DNA of 47,170 nt from an alpha proteobacterium AAP81b (GTDB taxonomy: Bacteria; Pseudomonadota; Alphaproteobacteria; Sphingomonadales; Sphingomonadaceae), in contig LJHX01000033.1 in assembly GCA_001295935.1 (NCBI GenBank), positions 1 to 47,170 on the forward strand, in the 5' to 3' direction. Below the pieces are notes generated by a model. That model was not told the origin of the DNA. It saw only the letters and a program-made list of their open reading frames with translations, and made no database searches. The position numbers were made by a program, and so were the translations under genes. Below, in pieces: positions 33,148 to 42,039 of this stretch (position 1 is the stretch's first letter; the number at the start of each line of letters is the position of its first letter).

Positions 33148-34733
33148 GCGCGCCGGGGGTTGCCGAGGCGGGGCGGCGCTGGCGGCGCGCCGGCGGGCAC
33201 GGGCGCGGCGGCGACGCCATGCTTTTGCTGCCACGTCAGGCCAACGATGAAGCCGAGCAGCGCGAAGGCGAGCGGGATATTGCCTTCCGAGCTGAGCACC
33301 GCCTTGATGACGACGAAGTTGAACAGCCCGATCGCCATCGGGATGGCAAGTTCCTGCTCCTTGGTACGCGCGTCCATATAGACGCGGTAGCCGAACCACA
33401 TCGGCAGCGAGAACAGGCCGAGGAAGGTGAACAGCCCGAGCAGGCCATAATCGAGCAGGCAGGACAGATAGAAGGTGTCGATCGTCAATTCGCCGTCGAG
33501 ATTGGTATAGCCGAGCACCTCGCCCGACCGCGCCACACCGTGCCCGAGCGGATGGCTGAAGACCTTGGGCCAGCCCGAGGTCCATTGCGCGTCGCGGGCG
33601 TCGGAGCTCGCCTGGTGCTGGCCGCCGCCCAGGATCATGACATGCGCGCGCCGCCAGAAGATGACGAGCAGCGCCACCACCACCATCGCGGCGGGATAGC
33701 TGAACACCCCGGCGGTCGACGTCACCGAGGTCGGGTTGCGGTGCCGCGCCCGCCAGACGGTGAAGAAGGGATAGATCACCGCCGTCAGCAACAGGCCGAC
33801 CATCGCCGATCGCGCATTGGTTTCGTACATGACAACGACGGTACCCGCGAGCGCGAAATACAGCGCAAGCTTGCGCATGCCGGTGCTGTTGATGACGAAG
33901 TAGATCAGTGTCGGCACCAGCATCGCCAGATATTCGGCGAAATACAGGCTGACCGCGAAGGTACCACGAACGCGATAGACATCGGTACCGGCGCGTGCCT
34001 GGGATTTGGCGACGCGTTCGAGGAATTCGGGGTCGACCTGCAGGAAACTCGGCAGATAGGGCAGCCAGAACACCTCCTGCAGCCGCGCCTCGTTGATGCC
34101 GACAATCACGGCCACCATCATCGCGACAATCATCACCTGCGCGGTGCGATAGACGAAGCCCGGTCGGCTGCCGAAATAGGCCGCCATCAGGAACACCATC
34201 GTCCAATAGACCTGGTTGTTGAAATACTTGTTGATCGAGAAACTCAGCGATGTCGAAAACACCAGGGAAATCGTCGTACAGGCGAAAAACGCCCAGAACA
34301 GCCGGTTGAGCGCCGGCGCCGCATTGATCCGCTGCCAGATCTCACGCCGCCACCAGGATGACATCGACAGGTTGAGCAGCGCCAGCAGGATCATCACGCC
34401 GATGGCGACGCGCGACGGCGTGATCCACGGCAGGCCCGGCAGATCGATCGCGACATAGGAGGGCCAGACGCCGAACATCCCGAGATACCAGATCAGCCCG
34501 CCACCGACACGATCGACATTGACCTCGCCGATATCCGGCAGCAGCCAGAGGCAAAGCGCCGTCATCAACAGGATCGGCACCGCCGGCACCATGATCAACT
34601 GCATCGGCATGACGCTGCACATCAGGCCGTAAAAAGCGGCGAGCGCGATCAGCCCGGCGCCGGCAACAAAGCGCGAAATCGGCCCCGGCTCGCGGCGCCG
34701 CACATAGGGCTTGAGGACCAGAGTATTCGCCAC
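33144..34733 (-). CDS. O-antigen ligase/polymerase-like membrane protein
   Basis: This 529-residue protein has about 11-12 hydrophobic helices and a large periplasmic loop with HPLGHGVARSGEVLGYTNLDGELTID before a late helix pair. This layout belongs to the Wzy/WaaL (O-antigen ligase) superfamily, which joins or polymerises lipid-linked glycans at the periplasmic face. The start is a GTG at 34733, with no good ribosome-binding site. It is first in the unit with the thioesterase and guaA. The neighbouring sugar-dehydratase-like gene and the wecB-like gene further right fit a surface polysaccharide role, but ligase and polymerase cannot be told apart here. Confidence 0.85.
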   Translation of the reverse strand: MANTLVLKPYVRRREPGPISRFVAGAGLIALAAFYGLMCSVMPMQLIMVPAVPILLMTALCLWLLPDIGEVNVDRVGGGLIWYLGMFGVWPSYVAIDLPGLPWITPSRVAIGVMILLALLNLSMSSWWRREIWQRINAAPALNRLFWAFFACTTISLVFSTSLSFSINKYFNNQVYWTMVFLMAAYFGSRPGFVYRTAQVMIVAMMVAVIVGINEARLQEVFWLPYLPSFLQVDPEFLERVAKSQARAGTDVYRVRGTFAVSLYFAEYLAMLVPTLIYFVINSTGMRKLALYFALAGTVVVMYETNARSAMVGLLLTAVIYPFFTVWRARHRNPTSVTSTAGVFSYPAAMVVVALLVIFWRRAHVMILGGGQHQASSDARDAQWTSGWPKVFSHPLGHGVARSGEVLGYTNLDGELTIDTFYLSCLLDYGLLGLFTFLGLFSLPMWFGYRVYMDARTKEQELAIPMAIGLFNFVVIKAVLSSEGNIPLAFALLGFIVGLTWQQKHGVAAAPVPAGAPPAPPRLGNPRRA

Positions 34734-34921
34734 GTCCGCCTGCCTCGTTCCGTCCCTCGTCGCGCACTCCGCGCCCAGCCACGCCCGGGCTCATCCGCGT
34801 TTACGGCGCCGCGCGGCGCGAGGCAAAGTCTTTCGCTGCATCGCCGCAATCGTTGCCGCCGGCGCGGCAATCGCCGCGGCAGGGGTTGACTCGGGGAGCG
34901 GGGCTTTCGAAGTCGCGCGCG

Positions 34922-35740
34922 GTGACCGCTCCCTCCGCCTTGATCCTTGCCGCCGACGGCCATGTTTCCGCCTATCTTGCCCGGCTTCTCGACGCGCGCG
35001 GCCTCGCCGTCGCTGCATCCGACGTCGGCCCGGCGATGACGGCGCTGGGCCTGGCGGACAGCGTCGAGGCGGTTGGCGATACGCTACCCGCTGCCACGGC
35101 GATCTTCGCCATCGACGACGGCAGCGCCGCCACCGACGCGCGCATCGACGCGGCGCTGGCAGCGCTCCCCGGCAGCAGCGCCCGGCTGGTGCATGTCGTC
35201 GAGGCGGCAACGCTGGCCGAGCGGCCGGTGGCGCGGGCGCGGCTGCGCGACATCGCCGTCGCGCGCTCGGAGCGCGGGCTCGCCGCATCGAGCGTCGTCC
35301 TGCACCGCCATGATTCGCGGCTGGGGCCGGCCGACAGCCTGCCGGCGCGGCTGATCGCCCAGGCGTGGCAGCTGGCCAATGGCGGAATGACCGCGCCGCT
35401 GACGATCGCCGACGCGGGGCCCTGCGACTGGGGCTGGACCGCCGAATATGTCGACGCCATCGCCCGCGCCGCGGCGCTGCCACGACCGCGCGACCTGATC
35501 GTCGCCAGCGGCCATGCCATGACGGCGCGCGAGATCGCGACCCACGCCTGCGCCTGGTTCAGGGTCGACGCCGGCGCGGCGTTCGATTTCGCCACCACGT
35601 CCGCCGAAGCCGAGGCCACGGCGCCCGAGGTCGCCATCGCCGCGACGCGCGCCGCCACCGGTTGGCACGCGACGACCTGGGGCCGCGATCTGGTCCGCAC
35701 GCTCTGCGAGGGCGCCGCCAGCCGGATCGACGTGGCTTGA
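34922..35740 (+). CDS. degenerate GDP-mannose 4,6-dehydratase-like SDR protein
   Basis: The 272-residue protein follows the plan of GDP-mannose 4,6-dehydratases. The N-terminal strand-turn SALILAADGHVSAYLARLLD replaces the usual TGxxGxDGxYL, and ADAGPCDWGWTAEYVDAIAR and RDLIVASGHAMTAREIATHA match the late blocks (RDWG-x-A-x-DYV, YVIATG). The glycine-rich nucleotide motif and a YxxxK are not visible, so NAD(P) binding or catalysis may be lost. The GTG at 34922 was chosen because it starts at the family's first strand. It diverges from the ligase-like gene. The 188 bases between the two starts show no further gene. Confidence 0.6.
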   Translation: MTAPSALILAADGHVSAYLARLLDARGLAVAASDVGPAMTALGLADSVEAVGDTLPAATAIFAIDDGSAATDARIDAALAALPGSSARLVHVVEAATLAERPVARARLRDIAVARSERGLAASSVVLHRHDSRLGPADSLPARLIAQAWQLANGGMTAPLTIADAGPCDWGWTAEYVDAIARAAALPRPRDLIVASGHAMTAREIATHACAWFRVDAGAAFDFATTSAEAEATAPEVAIAATRAATGWHATTWGRDLVRTLCEGAASRIDVA

Positions 35741-35798
35741 CTTGGCCGCGCCGGTCGGGCGCCATCACCCGCCGGACGGCATGACCGCGCTGGCGTGA

Positions 35799-35816
35799 CC
35801 CCGGTCACAGCCGGGG
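35799..35816 (+). terminator. hairpin between the SDR-like and patatin genes
   Basis: CCCCGG and CCGGGG arms with a 6-nt loop, 58 bases after the SDR-like stop and 42 before the next start. Candidate terminator without a T-run. Confidence 0.35.
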
Positions 35817-35858
35817 CATGGCTTGGCGGGCAAGACGTCTGCCAAGGGGAGACAGACG

Positions 35859-37886
35859 ATGGCAAGCAGCGCGGCAAGCCCAGGCGATTCGACCGACGCG
35901 GCGAGCCCGCCGCCCGGACTCGCCTGCGATCTGATCATGCGCGGCGGCGTCACCTCGGGGGTGGTCTATCCCGGTGCGCTGGCGGCGCTGGCGCAGCATT
36001 ATCGCTTCTGCAACATCGGCGGCGCCTCGGCGGGCGCCATTGCCGCGGGGCTGGCGGCGGCCGCCGAATATGGCCGGCAGCACGGCAATGCCAACGCCTT
36101 CGCGCAGGTCGACGCGATTCCGGCGGCGCTCGGCGGGGCCGGGCCGCATGGCACGACGATGCGCACGCTGTTCCGCGCGGCGCCGGCGCTGGCGGGACTC
36201 GAATCGCTGCTGTGGCGCGTCCTCGGCGGAACCCATCCGGTGCTCGCCCTGCTGCCGACGCTCTGGGGGGCGCTGGCGCTGGCGGGGCTGACGCTGCTTG
36301 GTGTCGGAATGCTCGGCCTCTGGGTCGCGGCGGGGTCAACGTCGCTGCCGCTGGCGCTTGGGAGCGGCGTGCTGGCCTTCGTGTTGGCGCTGATCGTCCT
36401 CGGCCTCGCCGGCGTGGCTCGGCTGTCGGCGCTGCACAGGCGCCTCCGCGACAATGGCTGGGGGCTGGCGACCGGCCGCAACGCCGCGCTCGCCGCCGAT
36501 GCAAGCGTGGCGAGCCTGCTGACCGAAGGCGGCTTCGCCGACTGGATGCACGCGACGATCCAGTCGCTCGCCGGCAAGCCGCTCGACGCGCCACTCGCCG
36601 TCGCCGACCTCTGGGGCAATGCCGATCCCGCGGTGCGCGGCCGCAACATCGACCTGATCCTGACGACGACCAACGTTTCGCAGCAACTGGCGCAGCAATT
36701 CCCGTTCCTCGAACGGTCGAGCTCGTTCCTGTATTTCTGCCCCGACGATCTCGCCAAAGTGCTGCCGCCGACGGTGGTCGCGGCACTGGGGCACGCCAGC
36801 TCGGCGACGTTCGACCTCGTCAGGGACGGCGTCACCTATCGGCGGCTGCCGGCGCCGGCGAATTTGCCGATCCTGCTCGGCATCCGCATGTCGCTCAGCT
36901 TCCCGCTGCTGATCAGCGCGGTCAAGCTGTACGAGACCCGCGCCTTCAGCCCGAAAAGCCCGGCGGACCGCGACAAGGCCGCGGCGCAGCTGCAGCCCTG
37001 CTGGTTTTCCGATGGCGGCATCACCTCGAACTTTCCCGTCGAAAGTTTCGACACGCTGCTGCCCGGCCGCCCGACCTTTTGCATCGATCTCGCCGACCTG
37101 CCCCCGGATCCGGCGCGCCAGGACGACCTGTCGCGCCCCGCCGATCGGCGCCGGCGCATCGAACTGGTCGGCGCGCCCAATGCCGCGGTCGATGCGGGGC
37201 AGGATATCGCCATCGCGGTCGACAACCGCGTCAATATCCGCGCGCGCCATCTGAGCGAGCTGGCAGGCGCCGGCGCGGCGGGCTTCCTGCTCAAGCTTTT
37301 CGAAACGGCGCGCAATTCGCGCCAGAACGAGCTCGCCACCCTGCCCGGCCAGCGCGATCGCATCGTCCGCATCTTCCTCGATCCGGGCAGTGAGGGCGGC
37401 CTCAATCTCGACATGGCGCCGGCGACGATCGCCAATCTGGCGCTGCTCGGCCGCGATGCGGGCACCCTGCTGCTCGATGCCTTCGGCCGCGATGCCGCCA
37501 GCGTCGCGGCGTCGGCGGCCTGGCGCAACCATCGCTGGGTGCGGCTGCGCACGACGCTCGCCGGGGTCGAAGCGCTGGCGCATCGTTTCGATGGCGGGTG
37601 GAAGGCCGCATCGTCGGGGCCAAGCTATCCCGACATGATCGCGGCCTCGGCGCAGCGCCAGGCGCCGAGCTATCCCTGGGGCGACGCCGCCCGCATCGCC
37701 GCGGCGGTCGACCTTGCCGGCAAGATCGCCGCGGCGGCGAGCCATGTCACGCAGCTGGCACCGGCCTGGCCGTCGGAGACCGTGTTGAACGGCGCCGCGA
37801 CCTCGACGGGTCGCAGCGACGGCGCGCCGCGACCGCCGATGGCGCTGCGCTTCCAGGCGGTAACGCGCGACCCGCTGCAGGGCTGA
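35859..37886 (+). CDS. patatin-like phospholipase with two internal membrane helices
   Basis: The 675-residue protein has a patatin catalytic core split by an insert. The oxyanion-hole segment MRGGVTSGVVYPGAL lies at 27-41, the nucleophile elbow GGASAGA has Ser57, and the dyad Asp385 is in WFSDGGITSNFP. Between them are two strongly hydrophobic stretches (about 127-155 and 163-187). Such proteins are lipid acyl hydrolases; larger alphaproteobacterial members have been named RpoH suppressors. GGGGAG precedes the ATG at 35859. The C-terminal ~250 residues are unassigned. Membrane placement of the insert while both catalytic residues lie on one side is inferred. Confidence 0.85.
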   Translation: MASSAASPGDSTDAASPPPGLACDLIMRGGVTSGVVYPGALAALAQHYRFCNIGGASAGAIAAGLAAAAEYGRQHGNANAFAQVDAIPAALGGAGPHGTTMRTLFRAAPALAGLESLLWRVLGGTHPVLALLPTLWGALALAGLTLLGVGMLGLWVAAGSTSLPLALGSGVLAFVLALIVLGLAGVARLSALHRRLRDNGWGLATGRNAALAADASVASLLTEGGFADWMHATIQSLAGKPLDAPLAVADLWGNADPAVRGRNIDLILTTTNVSQQLAQQFPFLERSSSFLYFCPDDLAKVLPPTVVAALGHASSATFDLVRDGVTYRRLPAPANLPILLGIRMSLSFPLLISAVKLYETRAFSPKSPADRDKAAAQLQPCWFSDGGITSNFPVESFDTLLPGRPTFCIDLADLPPDPARQDDLSRPADRRRRIELVGAPNAAVDAGQDIAIAVDNRVNIRARHLSELAGAGAAGFLLKLFETARNSRQNELATLPGQRDRIVRIFLDPGSEGGLNLDMAPATIANLALLGRDAGTLLLDAFGRDAASVAASAAWRNHRWVRLRTTLAGVEALAHRFDGGWKAASSGPSYPDMIAASAQRQAPSYPWGDAARIAAAVDLAGKIAAAASHVTQLAPAWPSETVLNGAATSTGRSDGAPRPPMALRFQAVTRDPLQG

Positions 37887-37904
37887 TTGGGGGGTGAGAG
37901 ACGG

Positions 37905-37980
<76 letters not shown>

Positions 37981-38015
37981 AAACCGTTTTTCGCCGAGCG
38001 CTGCGGCGCCGGCGG

Positions 38016-38034
38016 CACCCGCTGGGAGCGGGTG
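38016..38034. terminator. hairpin between tRNA-Ala and the FYDLN gene
   Basis: CACCCGCT and AGCGGGTG arms with a GGG loop. Possible terminator or dispersed palindrome. Confidence 0.35.
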
Positions 38035-38142
38035 AGGGGCGCGAGATAGAGCCAAGCTCTGCCCCGCGCAAGTCGATAAATTCGGTGATGGGGGGCGTCG
38101 TCGCTGCGCTGCGGCAGCTGGCAAGGCCCTTCCCTCCCCCGA

Positions 38143-38164
38143 CCCCTCCCGCAAGCGGGAGGGG
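38143..38164. terminator. 10-bp hairpin just after the FYDLN gene
   Basis: Arms CCCCTCCCGC and GCGGGAGGGG with AA between them, 7 bases past the stop codon of the minus-strand gene. GC-rich palindromes of this form recur in sphingomonad intergenic DNA; it probably ends this transcript. Confidence 0.5.
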
Positions 38165-38170
38165 AGTGGT

Positions 38171-38491
38171 TCAGGCTTCTTCTTCGTCGTCGCCGCTGAC
38201 GACGGCGCCGAGATCGTCGTCGTCATCGCCCAAATCGACGTCGGGCGCTTCGGCATCCTCGGCGGCGTCGATGTCGAGATCCTCGTCGACGGCAACCGCT
38301 TCGCCGGGTTCGGCTTCGGCAACCGGCTTGGCGGCTTCGAAGGGCGTCGTCTGCTTCGATTTCAGAATCGGTTCGGGCGCCCAGGCGTAACCGCAGTTGA
38401 TGCAGGTTACCGGGTCATCCTTGGTAAGATCGTAGAAGCGCGTGTTGCACTTCGGGCAGGCGCGCTTGCTGCCCCACTCTGGCTTGACCAA
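38171..38491 (-). CDS. FYDLN/TIGR02300-family zinc-ribbon acidic protein
   Basis: The 106-residue protein begins [14 protein letters not shown] with [17 protein letters not shown], a zinc ribbon (Cys12, Cys15, Cys30, Cys33), and ends in a highly acidic tail ([10 protein letters not shown]...DDEEEA). This is the FYDLN acid family of alphaproteobacteria, whose function is unknown. The start is a TTG at 38491, fixed by the family's conserved first residues; no in-frame ATG lies near. It is divergent from aroA with 71 bases between starts. Confidence 0.88.
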   Translation of the reverse strand: MVKPEWGSKRACPKCNTRFYDLTKDDPVTCINCGYAWAPEPILKSKQTTPFEAAKPVAEAEPGEAVAVDEDLDIDAAEDAEAPDVDLGDDDDDLGAVVSGDDEEEA

Positions 38492-38562
38492 TGTCGTCTC
38501 CGAAGGGTCGGGAAGCGGCGCGCATTGCCACAGGCCCCGCGGACTGTCAAAGCGCCCGGCCG

Positions 38563-39912
38563 ATGACCCCCGGCACGCCCACCCCCCTCGCCCTCACCTG
38601 CGACGGCGCGCTCGCCGGCCATGTCACCGTTCCCGGCGACAAGTCGATCAGCCATCGCGCGTTGATGCTCGGCGCGCTGGCGGTCGGCGAAACGACGGTC
38701 GAGGGCCTGCTCGAAGGCGAGGACGTCCTCGCCACCGCCGCCGCGATGCGCGCCATGGGCGCCGAGATTCGCCGCGACGACAATGGCGTCTGGCACATCC
38801 ACGGCGTCGGCGTCGGCGGGCTGTTGCAGCCGCGCGCCGCGCTCGACATGGGCAACAGCGGCACCTCGACCCGGCTGCTGATGGGACTGGTCGCCAGCGC
38901 CCCCATCACCGCGACCTTCATCGGCGACGCCTCGCTGTCGGGGCGCCCGATGGGCCGGGTGATCGCGCCGCTCAGCGCCATGGGGGCGACCTTTGCCGCC
39001 ACCCCCGGCGCTGGCGGCCGGCAGTGCCTGCCGCTGACAATGACCGGCGCCTGCCCCGCCGTCGCGCTCGACTATCGCCTGCCGGTCGCCTCGGCGCAGG
39101 TCAAATCGGCGGTGCTGCTCGCGGGGCTGAACACCCCCGGCGAAACCACCGTCATCGAGCCGATCGCAACGCGCGACCATAGCGAGCGCATGCTGGCGGG
39201 CTTCGGCGCGACCCTGCGCAGGGAGGCCAGCCCCGAGGGCCGGCGCATCACCATCGTCGGCGAGGCCGAGTTGCGCCCCCAGGCGATCATCGTCCCCGGC
39301 GACCCGTCGTCGGCGGCCTTCCCGCTGGTCGCGGCGCTGCTGGTGCCCGGCAGCCACGTCACCGTCGCCAATGTCGGCATCAACCCGACGCGCGCCGGGC
39401 TGATCGCCGTGCTGCAGGCGATGGGCGGCGACATCACGCTCGCCAACCGCCGCGAGGTCGGCGGCGAGCCCGTCGCCGATCTCGTCGTCCGCGCCTCGCC
39501 GCTGACCGGCATCGACGTGCCGCCCGAAAATGCCGCGGCGATGATCGACGAATATCCGATCCTGTTCGTCGCCGCGGCGCTCGCCGAAGGGCGGACGGTG
39601 ATGCGCGGCATCGAGGAACTGCGCGTCAAGGAATCGGATCGCATCGCCACCATGGCGTCGGGGCTGGCGGCGGCGGGCGTGCGCGTCGAGGAGCTGCCCG
39701 ACGGGCTGATCGTTACCGGCAGCGGCGGCGCGCTAGTGGCGGGCGGCGCGACGGTCGCGGCGCGGCTCGATCACCGCATCGCGATGAGCTTCGCCGTTCT
39801 CGGCCTTGTCGCGCGCGCGCCCATCGTCATCGACGATGGGCGGCCGATCGCCACCAGCTTTCCGGGATTCGTCGCGATGTTCCGGAGTCTCGGCGCCCGC
39901 GCCGAAGCGTAG
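38563..39912 (+). CDS. aroA: 3-phosphoshikimate 1-carboxyvinyltransferase (EPSP synthase)
   Basis: The 449-residue enzyme transfers the enolpyruvyl group of PEP to shikimate 3-phosphate in chorismate synthesis. It has [14 protein letters not shown] (Lys27), the PEP-site loop GNSGTSTR (97-104), [15 protein letters not shown], the catalytic region [13 protein letters not shown] and RVKESDRI. Length is normal. The ATG at 38563 fits the family N-terminus, though no clear ribosome-binding site precedes it. Its last 180 bases are overlapped on the other strand by the C-terminal extension of the wecB-like gene. Confidence 0.97.
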   Translation: MTPGTPTPLALTCDGALAGHVTVPGDKSISHRALMLGALAVGETTVEGLLEGEDVLATAAAMRAMGAEIRRDDNGVWHIHGVGVGGLLQPRAALDMGNSGTSTRLLMGLVASAPITATFIGDASLSGRPMGRVIAPLSAMGATFAATPGAGGRQCLPLTMTGACPAVALDYRLPVASAQVKSAVLLAGLNTPGETTVIEPIATRDHSERMLAGFGATLRREASPEGRRITIVGEAELRPQAIIVPGDPSSAAFPLVAALLVPGSHVTVANVGINPTRAGLIAVLQAMGGDITLANRREVGGEPVADLVVRASPLTGIDVPPENAAAMIDEYPILFVAAALAEGRTVMRGIEELRVKESDRIATMASGLAAAGVRVEELPDGLIVTGSGGALVAGGATVAARLDHRIAMSFAVLGLVARAPIVIDDGRPIATSFPGFVAMFRSLGARAEA

Positions 39913-41025
39913 GATCAGTTCGCCGGCGATGCGCGTCGCGGCGTCGCCGACGCCATAAGGCAGCGATGGCTCGGCCATCCGCCGCAGCGCCGCGGCGTCG
40001 CCGAGCAGGCCGCGGCAGGCGGCGAGGATCGCCGCGGGATCGGTGCCGACCAGCCGGGCATTGCCGTCGGCGACGCCCTCCGGGCGCTCGGTCGTGTCGC
40101 GCAGCACCAGCACCGGCACGCCGAGCGCCGGCGCCTCTTCCTGGACGCCGCCCGAATCGGTGAGCGTCAGCACCGCCTGGCGCAGCAGCCAGACAAAGGC
40201 GGGATAATCGAGCGGTGGCAGCAGATGCACCCCGGCGACATCGCGCAGCGCCGCCATCGCGCCACCGACAAGGGGGTGCGGATGCACGGGAATGACGATT
40301 TCGGCATCGCGCGCCAGGGTCGCCAGCGCCGCGACGATGTCGGGCAGCCGGGCGTGATTCTCGCGGCGATGGACGGTTGCGAGGATCAGCGGCCGGGTGC
40401 GCGGCAGCGCCGCGAAGCGCCTTTCCAGCCGCTGGCGCAGCGCCTGGTCGCGCGCCAGCCGGGCCTCGATCCACAAGAGCGCGTCGATGCCGGTGTTGCC
40501 GGTGATGCGGATGGCGTCGTCGGCGATGCCCTCGCGGCGCAGTGCGGCGGCGGCGGCGACGGTCGGCGCAAAATGCACGTCGGCGAGCTGGGCGATGGCG
40601 CGGCGGTGCATTTCCTCGGGGAAGGGCTCGGCGCTGCCCGAGCGCAGCCCGGCTTCGACATGCACCAGTGGCAGCCGCGCATAGGCCGCCGCCTGGGCGC
40701 CGGCAAAGGCGCTGGCGGTATCGCCCTGGACGATGACCGCCGCGGGGCGGTGCGCCGTGCATTCGCGCACCAGCGCCGGCACCAGCGCGCCGATGATTTC
40801 GGCGGGCGTCTGGCTGCGGCGCATGATGGCAAGGTCGCGATCGGCGACAAGCCCGAACCCGGCGAGTGCCTCGTGGAGAAGCTCACGATGCTGGCCGGTC
40901 GCCAGAACCAGGGTCGACTGGCCGGCGGCGCGCAGCGCATGGACCACCGGCGCCAGCTTGACGGCCTCGGGCCGGGTGCCGGCAACGAAGAAATAGCATC
41001 CGCCTGGCGCCGCGACCATTGCCAT
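39733..41025 (-). CDS. wecB: UDP-N-acetylglucosamine 2-epimerase (non-hydrolysing)
   Basis: The 430-residue frame has the GT-B-like epimerase core: [13 protein letters not shown] (14-26), VQGDTASAF (Asp102), HVEAGLRSG (Glu124), EEMHRR (Glu138), ATVHRREN (His219) and [12 protein letters not shown] (around 290). It interconverts UDP-GlcNAc and UDP-ManNAc for surface glycans. The family core ends near GELILRF, residue 375; the remaining ~55 residues are encoded antisense to the end of aroA and have no family character. No stop codon is met before 39733. The ATG at 41025 (or 41019) lacks a good ribosome-binding site. Confidence 0.92.
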   Translation of the reverse strand: MAMVAAPGGCYFFVAGTRPEAVKLAPVVHALRAAGQSTLVLATGQHRELLHEALAGFGLVADRDLAIMRRSQTPAEIIGALVPALVRECTAHRPAAVIVQGDTASAFAGAQAAAYARLPLVHVEAGLRSGSAEPFPEEMHRRAIAQLADVHFAPTVAAAAALRREGIADDAIRITGNTGIDALLWIEARLARDQALRQRLERRFAALPRTRPLILATVHRRENHARLPDIVAALATLARDAEIVIPVHPHPLVGGAMAALRDVAGVHLLPPLDYPAFVWLLRQAVLTLTDSGGVQEEAPALGVPVLVLRDTTERPEGVADGNARLVGTDPAAILAACRGLLGDAAALRRMAEPSLPYGVGDAATRIAGELILRFGAGAETPEHRDESRKAGGDRPPIVDDDGRARDKAENGEAHRDAVIEPRRDRRAARH

Positions 41026-41188
41026 TTCGTAACGATAACCAGCGTCCGTTTCGGGGACAATGGTGTTCTGACGAGGCCGGGTCGGTGAAGATAGGCAGAT
41101 ACAGCCGATTTGACTGTTTCTTTCCCGTCATCCGTCGGCAGCGACGCGCCGACTTGGCGAAGCCGCCCCCGCCGCCTATGCCGCAGGC

Positions 41189-41863
41189 GTGATCGCCGCC
41201 TTCCCCGAAACCACCCCGCTCATCATCGCCGTCGACGGCCCCGCCGCCAGCGGCAAGGGCACCATCGCCAAGGCGCTCGCCGCGCACTACGCCCTTGCCT
41301 ATCTCGATACCGGCAAGCTCTATCGCGCCGCCGGCCTCGCCGTTCGCCTTGCCGGCGGCGATCCCGCCGACGCCGAAGCCGCCGCCGCGGCCGCGGCGCA
41401 TTTCGACGAAGCCCTGCTCGCCGTGCCCGACCTGATGAGCAGCGCCAACAGCGAGGCGGCGTCGATCGTTTCGGCACACCCGGGGGTGCGCGCCGCGCTA
41501 CTTGCCCGCCAGCGCGCCTTCGCGGCGCAACCCGGCGGCGCCGTCCTCGATGGCCGCGACATCGGCACGGTGATCGCGCCGCACGCGCCGGCGAAGCTCT
41601 TCATCACCGCCAGCCCTGAAATCCGCGCCGCGCGCCGCCACCGCGAGCTTGCCGCCAGTGGCGACGCCCGCGACCTTGCCGCGGTGCTCGCCGACATCAA
41701 TGCCCGCGACGCGCGTGACCGCGGCCGGTCCGCGGCGCCGCTGCGCCAGGCCGCCGACGCCGCCTTGCTTGATACCAGCGATTTGGCTATAGGGCCTGCG
41801 GTCCAACAGGCGATTGCGCTCGTCGAACAAGCGCTTGGCCGGGACCGCCAGCAACAGGGCTGA
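41189..41863 (+). CDS. cmk: cytidylate kinase
   Basis: The 224-residue enzyme phosphorylates CMP/dCMP. It shows the P-loop VDGPAASGKGTIAK (15-28), LDTGKLYRAAGL, AVLDGRDIGTVIAP and the lid Arg-rich segment ARRHREL and INARDARDR. It starts with GTG at 41189; the only nearby ATG (41178) is out of frame. The order cmk - rpsA is conserved among alphaproteobacteria. The 163 bases upstream to wecB show no other gene. Confidence 0.96.
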   Translation: MIAAFPETTPLIIAVDGPAASGKGTIAKALAAHYALAYLDTGKLYRAAGLAVRLAGGDPADAEAAAAAAAHFDEALLAVPDLMSSANSEAASIVSAHPGVRAALLARQRAFAAQPGGAVLDGRDIGTVIAPHAPAKLFITASPEIRAARRHRELAASGDARDLAAVLADINARDARDRGRSAAPLRQAADAALLDTSDLAIGPAVQQAIALVEQALGRDRQQQG

Positions 41864-41868
41864 GGGTC

Positions 41869-41886
41869 GGGGCGGTAACGCGCCCC
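41869..41886 (+). terminator. hairpin with T-run after cmk
   Basis: GGGGCG and CGCCCC arms with a 6-nt loop, then TGCCCGCTTTTCCC. It lies just after the cmk stop and would make rpsA depend largely on its own promoter. Confidence 0.5.
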
Positions 41887-41920
41887 TGCCCGCTTTTCCC
41901 ATTGCCGGCGAATTGACGTG

Positions 41921-41978
41921 AGCGGTCGGCATGGTGCCGCCGCGACGACGCAGAAGCGGTCGCATGGTGCGGCCGCGG
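41921..41978 (+). repeat. imperfect direct repeat in the rpsA leader
   Basis: Two 24-base units start at 41921 and 41955 and share AGCGGTCG(G)CATGGTGC(C)GCCGCG with few differences. They lie 62-119 bases upstream of the rpsA start, where an autoregulatory S1 binding structure could sit. Function is inference. Confidence 0.45.
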
Positions 41979-42039
41979 GGTTTCGCCGGGCAAGAAGAGC
42001 CCCGGTGCCGGCTCCGATTGTGAAGGTTTACGACTGTCT

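Noticed and set aside
35795-37393. A 532-residue frame overlapping the patatin gene
   Set aside because: Out of frame with the patatin motifs, and very rich in Arg, Gly and Ala.
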